Shown here piece by piece: positions 58,370 through 64,000 of a stretch of 64,000 nucleotides of DNA (within the stretch, counting starts at the first letter, position 1; the number at the start of each line of letters is the position of its first letter). Under the pieces are notes generated by a model. That model was not told the origin of the DNA. It made no database searches and worked only from the letters and a program-made list of their open reading frames with translations. This DNA is from Brevundimonas goettingensis (GTDB taxonomy: Bacteria > Pseudomonadota > Alphaproteobacteria > Caulobacterales > Caulobacteraceae), in NCBI RefSeq assembly GCF_017487405.1, contig NZ_CP062222.1:3667501-3731500 (forward strand), written 5' to 3'. The translations under genes were made by a program, and so were the position numbers.

Positions 58370-58939
58370 ATGGACGCTTTCCAATCCCTCGTCGGACGGC
58401 TTCTGGTCGCGATGCCGGGCATCGGCGACGACCGGTTCGAACATGCGGTGATCCTGGTCTGCGTGCATGAGCCCGACCATGCGATGGGCCTCAGGCTGGA
58501 CCGGCCCGCGCCGGCGGTCGACCTCAAGTCCGTGCTCTCGAAGCTGGAGATTCCGGCGCCCGACAGCGCCATCGGCCGTCCTGTCATGGACGGCGGCCCC
58601 GTGGACCGCGAGCGCGGCTTCGTCCTGCACACCGACGACTGGATGTCGCCCGAGGCCAGTGTCGGCTTCTTCAGCGGCCTTGCCATGACGGGGACGAAGG
58701 ACGCCCTTCTGGCCATGACCGACGTCGCCACCGGGCCGCGCCGGTCCAAGCTGCTGCTCGGCTATGCCGGTTGGGGCGAGGGCCAGCTGGAGGACGAACT
58801 GGGCGAGAACGTCTGGCTGACCGCCGACGCCGACATGGACCTGATCTTCGACGGCGACCACGAGACGAAGTGGAGCCGGGCTCTGGCGCGACTGGGCGTC
58901 AATGCGGCCTTCCTGTCGGGACAGGCGGGGCGGGCGTAG
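58370..58939 (+). CDS. yqgE: YqgE/AlgH family protein (DUF179)
   Basis: 189 residues. GRLLVAMPGIGDDRFEHAVILVCVHEPDHAMGLRLDRP (shown in parts: LLVAMPGIGDDRF, DHAMGLRLDRP), GGPVDRERGFVLHTDDW and LLGYAGWGEGQLEDEL are hallmarks. Function not established. ATG 58370 corresponds to the family start. It converges on the amidohydrolase gene 3 bases away. Confidence 0.94.
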   Translation: MDAFQSLVGRLLVAMPGIGDDRFEHAVILVCVHEPDHAMGLRLDRPAPAVDLKSVLSKLEIPAPDSAIGRPVMDGGPVDRERGFVLHTDDWMSPEASVGFFSGLAMTGTKDALLAMTDVATGPRRSKLLLGYAGWGEGQLEDELGENVWLTADADMDLIFDGDHETKWSRALARLGVNAAFLSGQAGRA

Positions 58940-58942
58940 GGC

Positions 58943-60631
58943 CTACTTCCGCTCGTACACCACCTTGCCGTCCACAACGGTCAGGACCGCATGGCCGTGC
59001 GGGATCTGCGCGGCCGGGACGGTCATCAGGTCGATGTCGAAGGCGGTGAAGTCGGCGCGCTTGCCGACCTCAATGGTGCCGAGTTCGTTTTCGCGGAAGG
59101 ACGCCCAGGCCGGCCAGAGGGTGAACATCTTCAGCGCCGTTTCGCGCGACACCGCCTCCTCCGGATGCCAGTCGGGGCCCTGGAAGCCTTCAAGGTCGCG
59201 GCGGGCGACGGCGGCGTAGAATTCGATCAGGGGATCGCCGCGCTCGACCGGCGAATCCGACCCGCCGACCACGATGACGCCGAGGTCGACCAGGCTCTTC
59301 CAGGCATAGGCGCCGTTCAGCCGGTCCTCGCCCAGGCGGGCCGGGGCGAAGTGGAAGTCGCCGATGGCGTGGCTGGGCTGCATGGAGGCGATGATCGGCA
59401 GGTCGACATAGGCCTGATAGTCCGATGGCCTGAGGATCTGGGCGTGTTCGATGCGCCAACGAATGTCGGTTCCACCCTTCCACTCGGCCCGAGGAACCTC
59501 GGCCATGGCCTGACGGTACCATTCGATCACCGAGCCGTTGCCCCGGTCGCCGATGGCGTGGGTGGCGACCTGGATCCCGGCGCGCAGTGCGCCTTCATAG
59601 ATGGGCACGATCTCGGCGGCGTCGGTCTGCATCAGGCCGCGCGTCTCGGGCGCATCCGAATAGGGATCATAGAGGGCCGCGCCGCGCGAGCCGAGGGCGC
59701 CGTCGGCATAGAGTTTGATCGCCCGGGTGATGATCCGGCCGTCGGCGACGCTGCGCGGGCCCGAAGCGAACAGCTCACGGGCGCCGTCGGGCGTCACGGA
59801 CGTATAGACGCGGATCGGCGCCTCATCCGCCTCGGCCATCTGTTCCAGCAGAGGGATGTCCTTCCACGGCGCGCTCATGAAATGGACGCCGGTCCAGCCA
59901 TAGGCGGCCTCGACCCGGAAGCCGGCCTGATAGGCGGCGCGCAGGGCGGCGGGATCGGTCTGGGGGCGCAGGTCGGCGACCAGGGCCATGGCGGCGTCCA
60001 GCAGGAAGCCGGTGGGCTTGCCGGCCGTGTCCCTGGCGATCTCTCCGCCCGCCGGGGGCTGTGTCGTCTCGTCGATATGGGCGGCGGCGAGGGCGGCCGA
60101 GGAGGCGGTGACCGCATGGCCGTCGGCGCGGCCCAGAAGCACGACCCGGCCGGGGGCGGCGGCGTCCAGGTCGGCGGCCGTCAGGAAGCGGGGGCCGTTC
60201 GCGCTCTCGGGCCAGCGGGTCTCGATCCAGCCGCGGCCGATGATCGGCCCCTCCGGGTGGGCGGAGGCCCAGGCGCTGAGCCGGGCCATGGCGTCGACGA
60301 CGGAGGTCGAACCTTCGAGGTTCAGGGTCAGCTCGCGCCAGCCGATGCCGTCCAGATGGGCGTGGCCGTCGGTGAAGCCGGGAAACAGCGCGGCGCCCTT
60401 CAGGTCGATCACCGGGACGCCGGGGGCGGCGGGAAGGTCCGAGGCCTTGCCGACGAAGGCGATGCGGCCGTCCCGGACCAGCACGGCCTCAGCCGTGACG
60501 TCGCCGGGGAGGCCGGTATGGATGGTCCCGCCGCGCAGGACCATGTCCTGGGACAGAGCGGGCGAGCCGCAGGCGGCCAGCAGGGCGCCCAGGGCCGATG
60601 TCAGGGAGGCTGCGACGAGAGACCTGGGCAT
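58943..60631 (-). CDS. Amidohydrolase (amidohydrolase_3 family) lipoprotein
   Basis: 562 residues. N-terminal lipoprotein signal with lipobox LLAAC, so it is probably a membrane-attached periplasmic enzyme. The metal sites are in FTDGHAHLDGIG, ATHAIGDRGNGSV, RIEHAQIL and GGSDSPVER. The family (YtcJ/exoenzyme-regulatory type) hydrolyses amides or related C-N bonds; substrate unknown. ATG 60631 was chosen because AGGA precedes it by 8 bases; a GTG 8 codons upstream is the alternative. Confidence 0.9.
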   Translation of the reverse strand: MPRSLVAASLTSALGALLAACGSPALSQDMVLRGGTIHTGLPGDVTAEAVLVRDGRIAFVGKASDLPAAPGVPVIDLKGAALFPGFTDGHAHLDGIGWRELTLNLEGSTSVVDAMARLSAWASAHPEGPIIGRGWIETRWPESANGPRFLTAADLDAAAPGRVVLLGRADGHAVTASSAALAAAHIDETTQPPAGGEIARDTAGKPTGFLLDAAMALVADLRPQTDPAALRAAYQAGFRVEAAYGWTGVHFMSAPWKDIPLLEQMAEADEAPIRVYTSVTPDGARELFASGPRSVADGRIITRAIKLYADGALGSRGAALYDPYSDAPETRGLMQTDAAEIVPIYEGALRAGIQVATHAIGDRGNGSVIEWYRQAMAEVPRAEWKGGTDIRWRIEHAQILRPSDYQAYVDLPIIASMQPSHAIGDFHFAPARLGEDRLNGAYAWKSLVDLGVIVVGGSDSPVERGDPLIEFYAAVARRDLEGFQGPDWHPEEAVSRETALKMFTLWPAWASFRENELGTIEVGKRADFTAFDIDLMTVPAAQIPHGHAVLTVVDGKVVYERK

Positions 60632-60680
60632 GGCGACGGTTCCTGTGAGGGGCACAGGGGTATCGGGTCCAGGGCCAAAG

Positions 60681-60710
60681 AAAAAGGGGCGGTCCGTTCC
60701 GGACCGCCCC
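60681..60710 (-). terminator. Rho-independent terminator of the downstream TonB receptor gene
   Basis: Perfect 11-bp GC stem (60700-60710 with 60686-60696 on the minus strand), TTC loop on the plus strand, followed on the minus strand by TTTTTCTTT. It lies 25 bases after the receptor stop and just before the amidohydrolase start region. Confidence 0.93.
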
Positions 60711-60735
60711 CTGATCGTCTTGACTGCGTTTCGTC

Positions 60736-63264
60736 TTAGAAGGCGACGCGCAGGCTGGCCATCATCGTGCGCGGAGCGCCGACCTGGGCGAACGGACGGC
60801 CGTAGCCGGGTTGACCCGGGGTAGCCGAGGTCACGGTGCCCAGCGAGCCGTAGTAGTCTTCATCCGTGATGTTGATCACGTTGATCTGCAGGTAGGTGCC
60901 TTCGAAGCCCAGGGTCGAGAAGTCGAAGCGGGCGTCGATGTCGGCGGTGGCGTAGGCGTCGTCCTTCAGGTCGTTGACGTCCGAGAGCCAGCGCTCGCCG
61001 ACGTATTTGCCCTGGATGCCGGCCGAGAAGACGTCGTTGAACTTGTAGTCCAGACGCAGGCTGTACATCTGGTCAGGGGTTTCAACGAGTTCCTTGCCCT
61101 TGGTGGCCGCGACGGTGGTCGCGGTCAGGCGGTAGTCGTTCAGCAGTTCGGAGTCGGTGAACGAGGCCGAGGCGTAGATCGACAGGGCTTCGGTCGGCGA
61201 CCAGCCGATCGAGGCGTCGACGCCCTTGATGTCCACGTCGCCGACGTTGCGGTCCACGAAGTAGCCCAGGTCTTCGTCGTAGGTGTTGACGATGCGGTCC
61301 TGGTACTTGTTCAGGTAGCCCGAGATCGAGGCCACGACGGTCCGCGACGAGTAGCGGTAGCCGAGGTCGTAGTTGGCCGAGTGCTCGGGTTGAACGTTCG
61401 GGTTGCCGACCGAACCATCCGCCAGACGCAGGACGGTGTAGAGGCTGTCCGTACGCGGCGCCGACAGGTTTTCGGCGTACGAGGCGAAGATCGAGTGGCC
61501 TTCACCGAAGCGGTACAGGGCCGAGACGTTCGGCAGAACGTCGTCGTACTTCTTCTCTGCGGTGTAGGGCTTGATATACTGGGTCGTGCCCGTGGCGGCG
61601 AAGGTGACGTTGCCGTTGGCGAGCGTCGCGTTCGGGGTCTCGGTGGTGCAGCGGACGTTCGACGAGGCGTTCTGCGAGTAGCAGTACTGGTTCAGTTCGC
61701 GCGTGAAGAACGGAGCGCGGACACCCAGGTTGATACGCAGGGCGCGGTCAAAGAAGTAACCGCGGTATTCGGCCGCGAACTGGTTCAGTTCAGCGATCGA
61801 CTTACGGTCGCGGGCGCGCAGCTGGTAACCGTCCAGGTTGGTGATGATGTTGGTGTCGCTGTCGCGACCGCCGAACGGGTTCACGTACTGGGGGTTGGTC
61901 GGGTCGGAGAAGTCGATCAGGCCGTAGATGCCGGTCTGACGGTGACGACCCCAATCCAGGGTGTAGGCGCCGCGGATGCGGTGATCGTCGTTCAGATCCC
62001 AGATCAGCGAGGTGTTGACGCCGTACCGGTGGGTGTTGGTCACCGACGGGTTCATCACGCGAACGGTGTCGAGCGTGTCGCCGTCCTTGTTGATGTCCAC
62101 GCCCGAGGTCGGGGTGGTGGAGGCGATGGTGCCGCGGATCGTGGCGTCACGTTCCGAGATCGTCACGTTCTGGGTGCCGCCGTCGGCCAGGGTGTACTGG
62201 AACGAGGGGTCGAAGGTGAAGGTCAGGCCGTGGCCTAGGGTGAACTTCGACTGGCCGCGGATGTTGCCCGTGTTCGACGGGTTGATGCGCAGGCCGTAGA
62301 AGGCCGTGCCGTTCGAGTCCACGTCGGCGGTGCCGTTGCGGAAGGTCGGGGCGGTGTAGGTCGGGGTCAGGTCGACGTTCCAGCCGAAGGCGTTGGTCGG
62401 GTCATTGACCTGATCGACGCAGACCTGGGTCCTGGCGACGTCGCAGAAGCCGGTGGCCGTACGCAGGTTCGGGCCGAGGTAGTTGTTGTTGCGGTTGACG
62501 TTGTAGTGCGCCGACAGCGACATGAAGTCGCCGTTGTCACCCAGCGGCTGGTAGATGCGGAAGTTGTACTGGGTCTTGCGGAGCTCGCCGAGGCCCTTGA
62601 ACTTGTCGTACTCCTGCTTGGAGACGGCGAACCAGGCCGAGGTGCCCCACGGGCCGATCTCGCCGGTGTCGACCAGGCCCATGATGCGGCGCATGCCGAA
62701 GTCACCCAGGGTGCCCTGGACCCAGCCGCCGAAGTCCGAAGCCGGACGGCGGACGGTGTAGTTGATGGTGCCGCCGGTCGCCGAGGCGGTCGGGCTGTCG
62801 ACGTCGGTGGTGCCGGTGTTGACCGAGGCGCGCTCGATCAGTTCCGGGTCCAGCTGCTGGTTCGAGTAGGTGGCGTAGTTGCCGGTGTCGTTCAGCGGAA
62901 TGCCGTCGAAGGTCAGCGAAACGCGGTTGCCGTCGAAGCCGTGCAGACGGATGTTGCCGCCCGACGAACCGTAGGGGTCGTTGTTGGTGAAGTTCAGACC
63001 CGGGGTCAGGTTCAGGGTCTGCAGGATGGTTTGACCGGCGGCCTGCTTGCCGATGAACTCTTGCGTGATCGTGTTGCGGCTCTTGCCGGCGTCTTCAGCG
63101 ACGATGGCGCCGTCGATGGTGCGCGGGCCGCGCGTGCCGGTGACGACGACCTGTTCGACTTCGGTCGCTTCCGTACCGGTCGATTGGGCGGAGGCGGCGC
63201 CGGCGAGAACCATGCCGGTAAAGAGGGCGGATGTCGCCCAGAACACGCGTTTGCGGTTCATCAT
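60736..63264 (-). CDS. TonB-dependent receptor, probably PhoB-regulated
   Basis: 842 residues. Signal peptide (ATSALFTGMVLAGAASAQ), TonB box-like VEQVVVTGTRGPRTIDG, a plug (IGKQAAGQTILQTLNLTPGLNFTNNDPYGSSGGNIRLHGFDGNRVSLTFDGIPLND, in parts), and a long barrel ending in SLRVAF with the C-terminal Phe. Start at either of two ATGs, 63264 or 63261. A three-repeat Pho box lies about 100 bp upstream, so phosphate starvation probably induces it and the substrate may be a phosphate-containing compound. The plug sequence is that of typical Caulobacterales receptors. A strong terminator follows. Confidence 0.9.
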   Translation of the reverse strand: MMNRKRVFWATSALFTGMVLAGAASAQSTGTEATEVEQVVVTGTRGPRTIDGAIVAEDAGKSRNTITQEFIGKQAAGQTILQTLNLTPGLNFTNNDPYGSSGGNIRLHGFDGNRVSLTFDGIPLNDTGNYATYSNQQLDPELIERASVNTGTTDVDSPTASATGGTINYTVRRPASDFGGWVQGTLGDFGMRRIMGLVDTGEIGPWGTSAWFAVSKQEYDKFKGLGELRKTQYNFRIYQPLGDNGDFMSLSAHYNVNRNNNYLGPNLRTATGFCDVARTQVCVDQVNDPTNAFGWNVDLTPTYTAPTFRNGTADVDSNGTAFYGLRINPSNTGNIRGQSKFTLGHGLTFTFDPSFQYTLADGGTQNVTISERDATIRGTIASTTPTSGVDINKDGDTLDTVRVMNPSVTNTHRYGVNTSLIWDLNDDHRIRGAYTLDWGRHRQTGIYGLIDFSDPTNPQYVNPFGGRDSDTNIITNLDGYQLRARDRKSIAELNQFAAEYRGYFFDRALRINLGVRAPFFTRELNQYCYSQNASSNVRCTTETPNATLANGNVTFAATGTTQYIKPYTAEKKYDDVLPNVSALYRFGEGHSIFASYAENLSAPRTDSLYTVLRLADGSVGNPNVQPEHSANYDLGYRYSSRTVVASISGYLNKYQDRIVNTYDEDLGYFVDRNVGDVDIKGVDASIGWSPTEALSIYASASFTDSELLNDYRLTATTVAATKGKELVETPDQMYSLRLDYKFNDVFSAGIQGKYVGERWLSDVNDLKDDAYATADIDARFDFSTLGFEGTYLQINVINITDEDYYGSLGTVTSATPGQPGYGRPFAQVGAPRTMMASLRVAF

Positions 63265-63367
63265 TGTATCTGTATCCCCAGATGAATGCGGGCAAGCGGG
63301 CCCATGGCCGTCAGATGGCTGACCTGACGAAATCTCGCCCCATCTAGTTGGGCTCTTGTAACGTCGG

Positions 63368-63396
63368 ACGACAGTGATGTGACAGTGATATGACAG
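63368..63396 (-). promoter_or_regulatory. Pho box, three direct repeats
   Basis: On the minus strand CTGTCAT (63396-63390), CTGTCAC (63385-63379) and CTGTCGT (63374-63368) recur with an exact 11-bp period and identical ATCA spacers. This matches the PhoB consensus of direct CTGTCAT-like 7-mers spaced by 4 bp. It points towards the TonB receptor gene, whose start is about 104 bp downstream. It also lies about 67 bp before the msrA stop, which is not relevant to msrA expression. Confidence 0.9.
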
Positions 63397-63462
63397 CGCC
63401 ACAGGGTTGCCCCTCGGCCACAGTTGTTAACCTGTCATCGTTCCTTGAACAGAGTCAGTCGC

Positions 63463-64000
63463 TTAGGCTCCCCATACCGCTCTCAGGCGAGCGGCGCGGC
63501 CACAGAATCGCGAATAACCTGCATAGCGGGCGGGATTCAAGCGGGCAAAATCCTGGTGATAAGCCTCGGCGGGCCAGAACCGGCCTGCATCCCGGACCGG
63601 AGTGGTGAAGCGGCGGGCGCCGATGACGGCCATGGCGGCCTGGCGCGAGGCCTCGGCAGCGGGCTTCTGCGCGGAGGTGGCGAAGACCGCCGTGCCATAG
63701 GCCGGGCCCGTGTCGCAGAACTGGCCCCGGGCGTCGGTGGGGTCGATGGTGCGCCAGAAGCGGTCAACCAGCTGGCGATAGCTGATCCGGCCGGGATCAA
63801 AGGTGACCTGGACGGCCTCGACATAGCCGTTGCCGGCCTCGACGGCCTCATAGGTGGGGCGGGGCGAGGTTCCGCCCGCATAGCCCGATACGGCGCTGAC
63901 TACGCCGGGGATATGTTCCATGTTTGATTCCACCGACCAGAAGCAGCCGCCGGCGAAGACGGCGACCTCGCGGCGGCCGGTGTCGCGCTGTGCCGGGGTC
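63463..64000 (-). CDS. msrA: Peptide methionine sulfoxide reductase MsrA (5' end outside window)
   Basis: At least 178 codons are visible; the start lies beyond base 64000. MsrA reduces the S-form of methionine sulfoxide in proteins. The catalytic Cys is in VFAGGCFWSVES at about codon 25 of the visible part, and GYAGGTSPRPTYE, YRQLVDRFWRTIDPTDARGQFCDTG (in parts) and RFWPAEAYHQDF follow; a further Cys is near the C-terminus (SRFCGRA). The frame is open through the window edge. A GTG at 63933 would begin after the catalytic Cys and cannot be the real start. Confidence 0.93.
   Translation of the reverse strand, partial: TPAQRDTGRREVAVFAGGCFWSVESNMEHIPGVVSAVSGYAGGTSPRPTYEAVEAGNGYVEAVQVTFDPGRISYRQLVDRFWRTIDPTDARGQFCDTGPAYGTAVFATSAQKPAAEASRQAAMAVIGARRFTTPVRDAGRFWPAEAYHQDFARLNPARYAGYSRFCGRAARLRAVWGA

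Overview
The window looks like a chromosomal segment of an alphaproteobacterium of the family Caulobacteraceae, most likely Brevundimonas or a close relative. That is inferred from high GC, several TonB-dependent receptors, an rRNA operon ending in tRNA-fMet, the imuA-imuB-dnaE2 mutasome with an alphaproteobacterial GTTC-N7-GTTC LexA box, a cta/cox operon of alphaproteobacterial order, and many 4-base ATGA/GTGA overlaps. No prophage, integrase, transposase or CRISPR array was seen.

Layout. 0-2.2 kb: 3' part of a 23S rRNA gene, 5S rRNA, tRNA-fMet and a strong terminator. 2.2-5.7 kb: a decayed locus with a double-domain TetR gene broken by an early amber codon, a divergent TonB receptor remnant (internal deletion plus amber codon) and an intact secreted tyrosine phosphatase. 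5.8-12.5 kb: one tightly packed molybdenum operon, moaA-moaD-moaE-moaB-moaC-moeA, a small secreted molybdopterin-fold protein, then modABC. 12.5-18.6 kb: tRNA-Ala(GGC), an acidic zinc-ribbon protein, aroA, a small membrane protein, cmk, rpsA, ihfB and mscL. 18.6-25.5 kb: a GNAT protein and the LexA-controlled imuA-imuB-dnaE2 cassette. 25.7-33 kb: a POT transporter with an unusual insert, a TonB receptor divergent from a TraB/GumN-like protein, a membrane-anchored protein and tldD. 33.0-33.7 kb: no gene, but a consensus-like -10 element, a candidate structured RNA and palindromic repeats. 33.7-35.5 kb: a padR-HAAS-DUF2807 operon with a promoter/operator. 35.7-44.6 kb: the cytochrome c oxidase operon (ctaC, ctaD, ctaB, a small CoxF-like protein, ctaG, ctaE, DUF983, surf1) running into an M16 peptidase and a GNAT gene, interrupted by two perfect long inverted repeats. 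44.6-58.9 kb: a c-di-GMP (GGDEF/EAL) protein, carboxylesterase, lipoprotein, DUF72 protein, acetoacetyl-CoA reductase, gloB, a methyltransferase, sixA-DUF952-pyrD, a hybrid histidine kinase, vsr, a peroxiredoxin and yqgE. 58.9-64 kb: an amidohydrolase, a large TonB receptor behind a three-repeat Pho box, and msrA cut by the window edge.

How the genes work together. The mo operon links molybdate import (ModABC) with cofactor assembly (MoaA/C, MoaD/E, MoaB, MoeA). The cox operon encodes the catalytic subunits of an aa3-type oxidase with its heme O synthase and copper/heme assembly factors. The imu cassette is the SOS translesion mutasome. The most notable new observations are the Pho box upstream of the 842-residue TonB receptor, the exact LexA operator, the decayed TetR/TonB pair, the padR operator, the perfect 30-bp and 27-bp inverted-repeat elements, a predicted CTG start for the M16 peptidase, and the possible structured RNA near 33.3 kb. 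I did not find an obviously new multi-gene system.
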